A stretch of DNA of 64,000 bases, from positions 29,255 through 93,254 of the forward strand of contig CAZVOA010000010.1 in NCBI GenBank assembly GCA_964628465.1, in the 5' to 3' direction. The notes under the pieces are model-generated. The model was not told the origin of the DNA. It worked only from the letters and a program-made list of their open reading frames with translations, and made no database searches. Position numbers and translations under genes: made by a program. The stretch's first letter is position 1, and the number at the start of each line of letters is the position of its first letter. Positions 44,931 through 54,001 of the stretch are shown here, in pieces. The DNA is from JAFGPS01 sp964628465. Its GTDB lineage: Bacteria; Planctomycetota; Phycisphaerae; Sedimentisphaerales; Anaerobacaceae.

Positions 44931-45722
44931 TTGAAAATATTCAGATTACATAAAGGTATGAGCCTGATTGAAATATTAGTCGTAGTGACAACATCGACTA
45001 TTTTAATGGGAATGCTTCTGCCTTCATTCAACCTTGCGAGAGAACAGGCGAAACGAACTTTATGTAATAATAATCTGCGTCAAATGGCAACAGCCGCTTC
45101 CGCTTACACAATTGATAACGAAGGCTATTATCCTATGGCATTCGATACAGAAAAAATTAACGGAGTTCGCCGCTATATAGCATGGGATTATATTACATGG
45201 AAAGATTGGGGTGCCGAGGAACCGGTCGAGCATGTCGAACCAGGGCTTTTATGGATGGGACAGGACGCGGGTAAAATACATCAGTGTCCTTCTTTCAAAG
45301 GAACCGCCAACTGGCTTGCAGATCCCTATACAGGCTATAATTATAATACAAGTTATATCGGGCGTAATGAAACTATGGAGTCTGTTAATTCCGCAAGAGC
45401 AATAGATATTCAATCTCCGTCGCAAACCGCCCTTTTCGGTGATGGTGAATATTCTGGCGGAGCGAATAAATTCATGCGAGCGCCATTTTCTAATCCACGT
45501 GACATGAGTTTCAGTGATTCCGACCGTCACGCGGGTGTACAGGGATTTCGTCACTTGCATACGACTAACATTGTTTATTGTGACGGTCATGTTGATTCTC
45601 AAAAAGAAATATTTACCAATACCGATCAAGCCGGAAAGAATATTCTCGAAGAATATAATAAAACACATGAATATCAAATAGGTTTTATTTCATCTGATAA
45701 CAGACTTTATGATTTGAAATAA
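44931..45722 (+). CDS. Pseudopilin-like secreted protein with H-X9-DG-type C-terminus
   Basis: Type II secretion/type IV pilin-like protein of 263 residues. The prepilin peptidase site and hydrophobic helix are clear: GMSLIEILVVVTTSTILMGMLLP, cleavage expected after the Gly at residue 7, with Glu at +5. It continues ARE-QAKRTLCNNNLRQMATAASAY, the common opening of planctomycete prepilin-like proteins. The C-terminal third has HTTNIVYCDGHVDSQ, the H...DG motif of that group. TTG at 44931 is the only start before the helix; AAGGA lies 11 bases upstream. It lies 75 bp after the riboswitch-controlled dockerin gene and is probably in the same transcript. Confidence 0.82.
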   Translation: MKIFRLHKGMSLIEILVVVTTSTILMGMLLPSFNLAREQAKRTLCNNNLRQMATAASAYTIDNEGYYPMAFDTEKINGVRRYIAWDYITWKDWGAEEPVEHVEPGLLWMGQDAGKIHQCPSFKGTANWLADPYTGYNYNTSYIGRNETMESVNSARAIDIQSPSQTALFGDGEYSGGANKFMRAPFSNPRDMSFSDSDRHAGVQGFRHLHTTNIVYCDGHVDSQKEIFTNTDQAGKNILEEYNKTHEYQIGFISSDNRLYDLK

Positions 45723-45761
45723 ATTTTGCCGCGTCATTTAAAGCTGGGAATTACAACGCTG

Positions 45762-48215
45762 CTATTGACTACTTTTTGTTGCGTATGGAGTGCCGCCATA
45801 AGCACCCATATTAATGCGGCCGCCATTGGGTTTCGGTTCACGTGCGGGAGACATGTCCTTATCGCCGGCATCGATGCACGGGCTATAGGACCATAAATGA
45901 TAATCGCCATTAGATGCGGTGGAATTTACGAAACTTGGATTATAATCAATATTACCTCGTTCTCTATCGATCTGTCTTAAAGAACCATTAAATCTGCTGT
46001 AAGACACTTTATCTCTAAGGTCTTTATCGTAAGACGACATATCTACTGTGTTATTCCAGAAAATGCAGTTCTTTATAGTGGGAGCCGCTCCACCTTCACC
46101 TACGATTCCAAATGTGTTGTTCGCAATAACTACATTATTCAAAGCTGGTGAAGCGCTTAGACAATAAATAGCCGTATTTGAATTTGTAATAATAAGATTT
46201 CTTAAAACGCATCCAGAATCCTGTCCACTGTAAAAAGAAAAAGCATATCCAGTGGATGACGGCGCCCTGATTTCAGCGGCTTCGTCGGCACTCTGGATAG
46301 TTAGTTTTCTTATTGTACCGTACAATCTTACATCCTCAGTATATACGCCATCCGGCCATATCATAATTACATCACCTTCATGCGCGGCATCAACAGCTTT
46401 CTGTATTGTCCTGAAAGCAGTTTCTTTGCTCAGTCCAGTTGCATTGTTTCCATTTTTGGAAACATGAAGTATGTTTGGTGTATCACTCCTGCTTGCCTGG
46501 TCAGTTCCGCCATATGCACCCATATTGATGCGTTTACCACTCAAATAAGGTTCTGCTATTATTGCATCTCCCGGGGCGCCGGCATCAATACATGGGCTGC
46601 TAACAGTATCGATAACCCATACCTTTGTTGAAGGAGAGAATCTTCCGACATTTGATAACAGATGATAATCCTCCGCCGCTGCAAAAAGCGGGTTAATATT
46701 TACATTACCATACCCAACATCAGAACCAAGTCCCTGAACATCTGAGTAAAGGATACTAAGATAAACAGAATTTTCTGTCCCGATATTCTGACTCGTATTT
46801 CCCCAGATAATGCTGTTTCTTATGATTGTTCTGCTTTCTGTTGAATATATACCGCCACCAGTATTATTCGCGATTGTACAATTTGTCAGAATCACACGGC
46901 AGGCAACTGAATCTTGCGCAAAGTTTGCATCATATACATCTATTTTTATCGAATCAGTATAAATACCCGCACCCGATTGGGCGGTATTATCAGCAATTAC
47001 GCAGTTCTTTAATTCAATATTCGTATCAGCACCTTCAGCATAAATTCCGCCGCCCTTCAAAACTCCTGAAGTATTTCTATTTTTTCTGATTTCACAATTG
47101 GCCAGAAATACTTCTCCCTGGGTGCAATATATTCCGGCACCACGGCTGTTATCAGATAATGTATTATTTAATATTTTCGTATTGACTATGATTGGATCAG
47201 AAGCCCAAAGAGCGATTCCTGCTCCAAATCCACCAGACTGGGTGGAGCTACAGTTCTGAATTACACAATCAGCAATATATGGCGACGCACTGAACAAACC
47301 AATTCCTGCACCAAATTTTGCAGTACAATCCTGAATTACACAATCAATGATACATGGACTGCTGGATACGCAAGAGATGCCTCCGCCAATTGAATCTGAA
47401 TCTGTTATCTTTCCTTTTTTAATTGTAAAGCCTCGCAAGACAGAGTTGGAATCTTCACCTTTATGGAAATAAAAACCTCTATGAGCGTTTTCGCAATCAA
47501 TGAAAGTCTTCTCTGCTCCTTGAGAGCTGTAAACAGTAATTGCCTTATCCTGAAAATCGATGTCAGTATTTCCGGAACCCTTGTATGTACCCGGAGCAAC
47601 TTCAATAACGTCACCATCATTGGCATCTTTAATCGCTGACTGCAACGTTGGATAACCAGAACCTTGGGCGACAATAAAATCCGCCGGGTAAGAATACAAA
47701 TTTACCTGGAGGTTATCTATCCTGGCTTCGTAGCCGGAAAATTTAATATAACATATTCCACGAACTGACTCCAACGAGATAACATTTGTCCCGGAAATAA
47801 GCATTTTCGGTATTGACCAGTTTATGCCATCAGATGATACATAAATACTAAGTTTAGGAGAGTCAGCATAAAAATATGAAACATCAACTCGAAGTTCTCC
47901 ACTTATCGTTCTGAGTTTCTTTTCAAATGGGAAACGATATACCAATTCCGCCGGTTTACCATTGTAGTCGCCAAAACCTAAGGATTTGCCTTGTTCAACA
48001 CTTTTGTAAAAAAGATAAGGTTCAGAAGGAGGAAAAGCGCCTTCAGGCCAGAAAATTGAATGATAATAACTGTCATTTTCAACATTGCAATCCTGGAAAT
48101 TATCTGTATATGAGTAGCTCCAGTCAGGAACTTTCTCACTTGAAGCTGGACAGACGGTCGCACAAGCCGCAGTAACGGCTATAATCCAAAAACAACTTGT
48201 AATCGACCTAATCAT
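45762..48215 (-). CDS. Secreted parallel beta-helix protein (pectin lyase-like fold)
   Basis: Exported protein of 817 residues; the signal peptide ends near TVCPASS. Residues ~30-180 are a beta-sandwich, jelly-roll-like region (WSYSYTDNF, LSIYVSSDGINWS). Two right-handed beta-helix arrays follow, each opening with the DUF1565-like motif: YPTLQSAIKDANDGDVIEVAPGTY (residues ~187) and AFRTIQKAVDAAHEGDVIMIWPDGVY (~595), shown here as their cores AIKDANDGD and AVDAAHEGD. Rungs repeat GAGIY and CVIQDC. Both arrays end in PCIDAGD/PGD...GRINMGAYGGT. No catalytic residues of pectate lyases can be assigned; it may bind or cut a polysaccharide. Confidence 0.82.
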   Translation of the reverse strand: MIRSITSCFWIIAVTAACATVCPASSEKVPDWSYSYTDNFQDCNVENDSYYHSIFWPEGAFPPSEPYLFYKSVEQGKSLGFGDYNGKPAELVYRFPFEKKLRTISGELRVDVSYFYADSPKLSIYVSSDGINWSIPKMLISGTNVISLESVRGICYIKFSGYEARIDNLQVNLYSYPADFIVAQGSGYPTLQSAIKDANDGDVIEVAPGTYKGSGNTDIDFQDKAITVYSSQGAEKTFIDCENAHRGFYFHKGEDSNSVLRGFTIKKGKITDSDSIGGGISCVSSSPCIIDCVIQDCTAKFGAGIGLFSASPYIADCVIQNCSSTQSGGFGAGIALWASDPIIVNTKILNNTLSDNSRGAGIYCTQGEVFLANCEIRKNRNTSGVLKGGGIYAEGADTNIELKNCVIADNTAQSGAGIYTDSIKIDVYDANFAQDSVACRVILTNCTIANNTGGGIYSTESRTIIRNSIIWGNTSQNIGTENSVYLSILYSDVQGLGSDVGYGNVNINPLFAAAEDYHLLSNVGRFSPSTKVWVIDTVSSPCIDAGAPGDAIIAEPYLSGKRINMGAYGGTDQASRSDTPNILHVSKNGNNATGLSKETAFRTIQKAVDAAHEGDVIMIWPDGVYTEDVRLYGTIRKLTIQSADEAAEIRAPSSTGYAFSFYSGQDSGCVLRNLIITNSNTAIYCLSASPALNNVVIANNTFGIVGEGGAAPTIKNCIFWNNTVDMSSYDKDLRDKVSYSRFNGSLRQIDRERGNIDYNPSFVNSTASNGDYHLWSYSPCIDAGDKDMSPAREPKPNGGRINMGAYGGTPYATKSSQ

Positions 48216-48289
48216 GTTTGCAACCTTTTTTCATATCGTATCACGCACCGAGCATCCTTGCCTTCACATTGAAACAAATTCACATTTTT

Positions 48290-50164
48290 TTAATCGGACG
48301 AATCCTTCAATAACTTTGTAAGCCACAATAGACCCTGACTTTTCATAGAAGTTGTCTTATATGCCGGTCTTGGCCTGACTGTGAATTCCGAATCCATTCC
48401 ATCTATATTTTGAAGGTATGTGAATTTCAAATTACCCACAATTCCCATATTTGTAGAAAAGTCAATCTCATTAATAACATCTTTATTAAGATCAATATTA
48501 TAGATGTATGTAACATCATCTGTAATAAGTTTAACTTCCGCGTTATTTTTAGTCGAATCGTCTATATATCGCGTTTCGAACCTGATATTCTGTTCAGCCG
48601 CGTCTCTGCGAATAGTATCTATCGCATGAAGTCCCATCCACGGCCTTGCCATACCCTTGAGGAAGCTGCCGCCCTGGTACAATTCAATGATTTCATTTCC
48701 TGTTTCATAAACATAAGCTTCATTACTTGTATCAACAAGCAATAAACGATCGCTGACTTGTAATCTAAGCCAAGGGCTGTTTTTGTCACTGGCCGAATAT
48801 ACAAATGGGATTCTTCCTTTACCTGTAATATTCTGCCCGTTTATGTTTCCTGAAACACTAACATAAGTCCAGCCGCGTTTGTGCATTTCATCGCGATTAT
48901 CAATTACATTTGCATTTGTCGGCCAATCTACCTGGAAATAATCCTCATCGAGATTGTTCTGATGGCGGATTGAAAGCGTACCATTATTCCTCAAATTCAC
49001 ATTGCGAGGCTCGACTATGAGCAGACCTTTGCCTGATACAGATATATGCTGTATATTTTTAGAGGTTCCTTCGACCTGTGAAATAAAGGACGCAACCTTC
49101 GGATCATCCGTCGGCATCTGCATTACGCTTAAATCTTCATTGTACATATGATAATTGTTTATATTAACGCTATTTCCACTGTAATAATAATTTCCCTGCT
49201 GGTTCTGTAAAACCTTCCGATATGTATTATCGGCCATAGAGCCAAATCTCGCCTGCATCATTACAGGTTCTCTCGGTCCTTTTGGGAAGAACCATTGATA
49301 TTCTTCGTTTATATCGGCATTTTGCCCTTCCCCATTAAGATTCTGGACAAGAACATTAGGATTTTGCGGCTGTTCTGAACGAAGATTTAGCAGTTCAGGT
49401 TTCATTACTACCGTGCTGGTGGTTAAAACACCTGCCGCCGCAATCGATAAAATAGCTGATTTAGATGTAATAAGGCCAACTGTACCTGCCGCAACACCAA
49501 CTTTTACAGTCGCCGCTGTGATAGAAATCTCTGCGGCAGCGGCTTTTGTCGGAGCAGTCATCTTGCCGAAAAGCACTAAAGCCCCCAAAAATGAACCTTT
49601 ACCAAATCCATTCTTGGAAAGTTCTTTCTGCAATGCCCTTTTTGCACGGAGAAACAACATTCGAGTGCTGAATTCGCTGCACCCCATTGTTTCCGCTATT
49701 TCAGAATAAGGCATCTCATCGTAGCATCGCATTACGAGAACAGCCTTATGGCTGGTTTTGAGCTTTTTCATTGCTCCGGAGACAATCTGTTTCAATTCAT
49801 CGCCGACCAAATCCTCAAAACCACCATGACGCTCTTCGTCAGAACTCGAACCTTTGCTCTCAAGACTCGCGGTTGCGACCCTTCTGTGAGTTGCTTCTGT
49901 TCTATAAAATCTGCGAAGCTTGTTCGTGGCTATTCCATACAACCACGGCCAAAACCTGTCTGTTTCTCTTAATTTTCCTATTACCTTAAACATTTCCAAC
50001 AAACTCTCCTGCACAATATCCTGAGCCAAATCTTCCTGCTGAGTCATACGTAACACATACGTACGCAGGCGATCCTTCACCTGTACGGCCAGTTGATCAA
50101 GGCTGTTTTTATCGCCTTGCTGGGCCTTCTTAATCAGTTCTATAAGATACTCCTGCTGATCCAT
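48290..50164 (-). CDS. ECF-type sigma factor fused to a long C-terminal domain
   Basis: A 624-residue protein. Residues ~8-185 are a complete ECF sigma factor: region 2 (EDLAQDIVQESLLEMFKVIG, RFWPWLYGIATNKLRRFYR) and region 4 (LKTSHKAVLVMRCYDEMPYSEIA, CSEFSTRMLFLRAKRALQ). Then comes an Ala/Gly-rich, hydrophobic stretch (~195-262) that could form two membrane segments. The last ~350 residues are an extracytoplasmic-looking domain with no family I recognise (DKNSPWLRLQVSDRLLLVD, GLHAIDTIRRDA). Planctomycetes are known for such ECF factors with C-terminal extensions; here it may act as a built-in anti-sigma or sensor. There is no separate anti-sigma gene beside it. Confidence 0.85.
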   Translation of the reverse strand: MDQQEYLIELIKKAQQGDKNSLDQLAVQVKDRLRTYVLRMTQQEDLAQDIVQESLLEMFKVIGKLRETDRFWPWLYGIATNKLRRFYRTEATHRRVATASLESKGSSSDEERHGGFEDLVGDELKQIVSGAMKKLKTSHKAVLVMRCYDEMPYSEIAETMGCSEFSTRMLFLRAKRALQKELSKNGFGKGSFLGALVLFGKMTAPTKAAAAEISITAATVKVGVAAGTVGLITSKSAILSIAAAGVLTTSTVVMKPELLNLRSEQPQNPNVLVQNLNGEGQNADINEEYQWFFPKGPREPVMMQARFGSMADNTYRKVLQNQQGNYYYSGNSVNINNYHMYNEDLSVMQMPTDDPKVASFISQVEGTSKNIQHISVSGKGLLIVEPRNVNLRNNGTLSIRHQNNLDEDYFQVDWPTNANVIDNRDEMHKRGWTYVSVSGNINGQNITGKGRIPFVYSASDKNSPWLRLQVSDRLLLVDTSNEAYVYETGNEIIELYQGGSFLKGMARPWMGLHAIDTIRRDAAEQNIRFETRYIDDSTKNNAEVKLITDDVTYIYNIDLNKDVINEIDFSTNMGIVGNLKFTYLQNIDGMDSEFTVRPRPAYKTTSMKSQGLLWLTKLLKDSSD

Positions 50165-50643
50165 AGAAGGCCTCTGTCATCTAAGACTATTATTAAGTGC
50201 CATTAGAAACACGAAATATAACGTTTTTTTCTGTATTTTTTTTAACATCTGAATTTTTATAAAAGGTTATTATTTACGGACTTAAGAACAGAATTAAATC
50301 ATCAAGGATAGTTCTATTAAAAAAAAATAAAAAAAATTTAGTTTTTTCTGATTTTTCTGCTTTTTTTAATTAATAACGGCCTTTATCCATTCTTTTGGTT
50401 TATTTTTGTAAACATAATGCAGCAAACAAAAACACAATCTCATAATTTCAAATTATTATACCATTGTCGGTTAAAAAATGAAAAAAAACTCCTGCTATTA
50501 ACCAAAATTAAGAAAATTTACATGATTTTGTAAGAATTATTGTATTTATTTTACATTATTGACTTTTATATACAAAAGGACTATGGTTAATATATAAACA
50601 AAAGTATAAATATTTTCAATTATCTTAAAAAAGGGGTATTATT
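50165..50643. other. AT-rich intergenic region
   Basis: About 480 bp between divergent genes, very AT-rich with long A and T tracts (for example 50310-50340). It holds a promoter at 50559-50587 for the downstream esterase. Nothing else is recognised. Confidence 0.5.
50559..50587 (+). promoter_or_regulatory. Sigma-70-type promoter of the esterase gene
   Basis: TTGACT at 50559-50564 and TATGGT at 50582-50587 are 17 bases apart, 57 bp before the ATG at 50644. Confidence 0.45.
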
Positions 50644-51903
50644 ATGAAAACAGGTTTATACGGCTCATTAGAAACTAAACTTATCGTTAAGATTTTCGGA
50701 ATTTTATTAATTACAATTGTCATTTTTCAAAATCAAATAGCTATGGGAAATTCAGCCAGTCAGGAAACATTCACAGTAACAGTTACTCAACCTGAAAATG
50801 GAACTCTCACTATCACTCCCCCTCTTCCCGACAACGGCAGAGTCGCCGCCGGTACAGTTCTTACGATAAAAACTGTACCTTCTGAAGGTTATGCTATCGA
50901 TTGTTTTTATATAGCCGGAAGAACAAATATTGAGTTCATGACTGAGCAAACTCAAATCACGATTGATAAAAACATGACAATTGGAGCATCATTCATTGAA
51001 AAAGAAGCACTAAAGGGTTTTACAGTAATTAATAATGTAGAATATGCCAAGCCCGGTGTAAAAAGTCTGAAATATGATGTGTTCAAACCAGATGGAGCGG
51101 AAAATCTGCCGGCAATTGTTATTATACACGGCGGTGGATGGTCAATGAATTGCGAGGATGTAATGCGAGGCTTAGCTCGCGAACTTGTAAAAAGCGGCCA
51201 ATATGTCGCATTCAGTATTGATTATCGATGGATTGGAAACGGTGATGGTGACCAGACACCTGTTACGATGGCCAATATTATCGAAGATGTTTATGGTGCA
51301 ATCTTACATATCCAGGACCATGCAAAAGAATATGGTATAAATCCTGCTAAGATAGCGGTTACAGGTGATAGCGCGGGAGGTCATTTAGCCGCAGCAGCTA
51401 TTAATATGGTTAACAAGATTGGCGATGGCGGTTTTGGAGTCAAGGAGGGTGTTTATGAATATAAACCTACCTATATGCCGAAAGGCAAATCGATAGAGCA
51501 GGCACGCAAAGAATTAACTGAAGCAATTAAAGTTTCGGCTCCAAGCTATGGTGTTTTCGATGGTAATTCGCTAAGAAGATTTGTTGGCGGCAATAACGAT
51601 GAGCAAGTAAAAGCAATCGCCCCAATGGATAATATCCCAAATATATCCGTGCGAGCGGTTCCCCAGCTTCTATTGCGTGGTACAATTGACAATCTGATTA
51701 ATAACGCGGCTGTTCAAACATATACCGACGCATTGAAAGCTGCCGGACAGACCGTTGAATATGTGCAGGTTCCAGGAGCCGCACATGCCTTTTTCGACTG
51801 GAAACCAGACGCAAGAACCAAAGCAACATTTAAGCAGTACGGAGTACCTTATGCAGCGACAATGAAAGCTTTCTTCGATAAAGTTTTCTATCCTGAAAAA
51901 TAA
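50644..51903 (+). CDS. Secreted alpha/beta hydrolase (BD-FAE-like esterase) with N-terminal InlB-type domain
   Basis: Exported carboxylesterase of 419 residues. A signal peptide or anchor (~14-37) is followed by an InlB B-repeat-like domain (~41-118: TVTVTQPENGTL, VPSEGYAIDCFYI, MTIGASF). The hydrolase domain (~125-418) has the oxyanion motif HGGGW (162-166), nucleophile Ser243 in GDSAGGH, an Asp in RGTIDNLI and His in GAAHAFFD. The HGGGW type fits bifunctional feruloyl/acetyl xylan esterases and related lipases. It would remove ester groups from plant or algal polysaccharides; the substrate is inferred from the context of GH115 and other sugar genes. Confidence 0.88.
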   Translation: MKTGLYGSLETKLIVKIFGILLITIVIFQNQIAMGNSASQETFTVTVTQPENGTLTITPPLPDNGRVAAGTVLTIKTVPSEGYAIDCFYIAGRTNIEFMTEQTQITIDKNMTIGASFIEKEALKGFTVINNVEYAKPGVKSLKYDVFKPDGAENLPAIVIIHGGGWSMNCEDVMRGLARELVKSGQYVAFSIDYRWIGNGDGDQTPVTMANIIEDVYGAILHIQDHAKEYGINPAKIAVTGDSAGGHLAAAAINMVNKIGDGGFGVKEGVYEYKPTYMPKGKSIEQARKELTEAIKVSAPSYGVFDGNSLRRFVGGNNDEQVKAIAPMDNIPNISVRAVPQLLLRGTIDNLINNAAVQTYTDALKAAGQTVEYVQVPGAAHAFFDWKPDARTKATFKQYGVPYAATMKAFFDKVFYPEK

Positions 51904-51909
51904 ATCGGT

Positions 51910-52224
51910 TTAATCAATATAAGAACAGCAGTAATCAGTAATTTCACTGACCTTCAAACCAAATTTTGATTTGGCCGGAACTTCGAAAGTTTCACCGCCG
52001 TGTATTGTTTTCCATCCTTTTTTGCCGGGCAATGATACATCAAGTTTTCCAGCGGTAATTTCCATAATTTCTTTTTTATCAGTACCGAATTCATAATCAC
52101 CTGGCATCATAATACCAAGAGTTTTTTTTGAGCCATCAGGAAAAAGGATTGTTCGGCTGGTTACTTTGCCATCAAAATATATATTGGCTTTCTTTATTAC
52201 TGTTACACCTTTAAATTCTGTCAT
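51910..52224 (-). CDS. ppnP: Pyrimidine/purine nucleoside phosphorylase
   Basis: Small cupin-fold enzyme of the PpnP (formerly DUF1255/YaiE) family that phosphorolyses several nucleosides. From the ATG at 52224, which has an AGGA site, it has 104 residues against 94 in E. coli; upstream codons to 52275 look like leader sequence. Characteristic stretches are NIYFDGKVTSRTI, DGSKKTLGIMMPG, GKLDVSLPG and GGETFEVPAKSKFGLKV. It is convergent with the esterase gene, only 6 bp apart. Confidence 0.92.
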   Translation of the reverse strand: MTEFKGVTVIKKANIYFDGKVTSRTILFPDGSKKTLGIMMPGDYEFGTDKKEIMEITAGKLDVSLPGKKGWKTIHGGETFEVPAKSKFGLKVSEITDYCCSYID

Positions 52225-52427
52225 AAATGCTTCCTGTAAAATTCTTAATATGAGTTTTTTCTGATAATAATCCAAACTGTAATTAGAAAACTCGTTATTT
52301 TCAATAAAATTCCTTCTATATCAAACAATATAGTACGTAAATATACTATTTCCATCTTTAATATAAAAATAAATTATCTTGAATAAATAAGAAAAAGTGG
52401 TATAAATGAGTTTTTGTTTGAAAGATT

Positions 52428-52457
52428 TTGACATGCTCATTGACATGTAATTATTAT
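52428..52457 (+). promoter_or_regulatory. Promoter with duplicated TTGACATG upstream of the oxidoreductase gene
   Basis: TTGACA at 52428-52433 and TATTAT at 52452-52457 are 18 bases apart. TTGACATG occurs twice (52428-52435 and 52440-52447), 12 bp apart, once in the -35 and once in the spacer; the second copy might be an operator half site. Confidence 0.5.
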
Positions 52458-52488
52458 ATAACACTTCTATATCTTGAGGAGTAATACT

Positions 52489-53847
52489 ATGAAGAAAAAT
52501 GTTTCCAAATCATCCAATCTATCCCGCCGTGATTTTCTGGCTGGTGCCGCATCTGTTGCCGCTTTTACTATTGTTCCAAGGCATGTATTAGCAGGTTCAG
52601 GCGAAACCCCTCCAAGTGACAAGCTTAATTTAGGCTGCATTGGAGTCGGCGGTATGCAGGGAGGTACGGATGTTCGCAATGTCGCCAGTGAGAATATTTA
52701 TGCACTTTGCGACGTAGATGACAGACAGGCCGCCGGAGCATACAGACAATATCCAAACGCGAAAAAATATAAAGATTTCCGCGAAATGCTGGATAAAGAA
52801 TACAAAAATCTTGACGGCGTAACGATTACAATACCTGACCATATGCATACTCATGCGTCGCTGATGGCTATGGAAAGAGGTTTGGGTGTACATTGCCAGA
52901 AACCTTTGACAAAATATGTATGGGAAGCTAATCTGCTTAAAAAAGCGGCGAAGAAATATAATGTTATGACTCAAATGGGCAACCAGGGCTATTCAGCCGA
53001 GGCAACACGTTTGTCCTGTGAAATTATTTGGCGTGGTGACCTTGGTGACATTACAGAAGTCCATGCCTCAGCGGAAAGCCGCGGCCCGGGTTTTGGTCCG
53101 AGAGTTAATACATGGCCGGAACCACAACCAATTCCAGAAGGAGTTGACTGGGACCTTTGGTTAGGCTGCACTTTAAAAAACAGAACTTATACTTCTGCAG
53201 TTATGCCTAATAAATGGCGAGGTTTCGTGGACTACGGTTCAGGAATGTTAGGCGACTGGGGTTTCCACGTAATGGGCCCCGCTAACTGGGCTTTGAAACT
53301 CGGCAGCCCAACCAGCGTTCAGTGTCTCAGCGCCGAAGGAATGGACGAAATTAACTGGTCCGACAGAGATGTGATAAAATGGGATTTTCCCGCCCGTGAG
53401 AATATGCCGCCGGTTTCAATTTATTGGCATCATGGTACAGGACTTCCAGTCCCGCCAGACCTTACAAGACAGGATATATCTGGTTTCAATGAGATATTCT
53501 ATGGCTCGAAAGGCTATTTGGGAACACGCAGCCGGGGAGAGAGCCTTGATTTAATTCCTTCATCGAAGCGTCAGGGTTTTGTAAAACCGGAACAGGTACT
53601 GCCGCGTTCACCTGGTCACTACAGGGAATGGCTGCAAGCTATGAAAACCAAAAAACCTTCAAGTTCAGATTTCAGTATCGCCGGACTTTGGGGTGAATGG
53701 ATAGCACTGGGTTATCTCGCACTGCGTTTCCCGGGAGAAACTTTGATGTGGGATCCTCAAAACCTCAAAATCACGAACAATGAAAAGGCAAACGAGTTCA
53801 TCAAACCAACATACCGCGCAGGATGGGAACTCAAGGATATTACATAA
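52489..53847 (+). CDS. Tat-exported Gfo/Idh/MocA family oxidoreductase
   Basis: NAD(P)-dependent sugar oxidoreductase-like protein of 452 residues. The ATG at 52489 has a GAGGAG site; a TTG at 52474 lies inside it. The Tat motif SRRDFLAGAA opens the protein, so it is exported folded, probably with its cofactor. The Rossmann fold starts at LNLGCIGVGGMQGG, with CDVDDRQ, TIPDHMHTHASLMAMERG and the conserved QKPLTKYVWEA (the family's EKP becomes QKP). The C-terminal half has the long insertions of the planctomycete subfamily. The sugar substrate is unknown. It is monocistronic and closed by a terminator. Confidence 0.93.
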   Translation: MKKNVSKSSNLSRRDFLAGAASVAAFTIVPRHVLAGSGETPPSDKLNLGCIGVGGMQGGTDVRNVASENIYALCDVDDRQAAGAYRQYPNAKKYKDFREMLDKEYKNLDGVTITIPDHMHTHASLMAMERGLGVHCQKPLTKYVWEANLLKKAAKKYNVMTQMGNQGYSAEATRLSCEIIWRGDLGDITEVHASAESRGPGFGPRVNTWPEPQPIPEGVDWDLWLGCTLKNRTYTSAVMPNKWRGFVDYGSGMLGDWGFHVMGPANWALKLGSPTSVQCLSAEGMDEINWSDRDVIKWDFPARENMPPVSIYWHHGTGLPVPPDLTRQDISGFNEIFYGSKGYLGTRSRGESLDLIPSSKRQGFVKPEQVLPRSPGHYREWLQAMKTKKPSSSDFSIAGLWGEWIALGYLALRFPGETLMWDPQNLKITNNEKANEFIKPTYRAGWELKDIT

Positions 53848-53880
53848 AAATACCTTTACATTGAAATAATCTTTTTTACA

Positions 53881-53920
53881 ATCACCTTATCTGTCAGAAT
53901 ACAGATAAGGTGATTTTTTT
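53881..53920 (+). terminator. Rho-independent terminator after the oxidoreductase gene
   Basis: ATCACCTTATCTGT pairs perfectly with ACAGATAAGGTGAT across six bases and is followed by eight Ts. Confidence 0.93.
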
Positions 53921-54001
53921 ATCAGAAGCAGAATTACTGCAAAATTCTTTCTATTTGACGATTATTTCTATGATAACTTTTTAATGAATAAGGATTTATA
54001 T

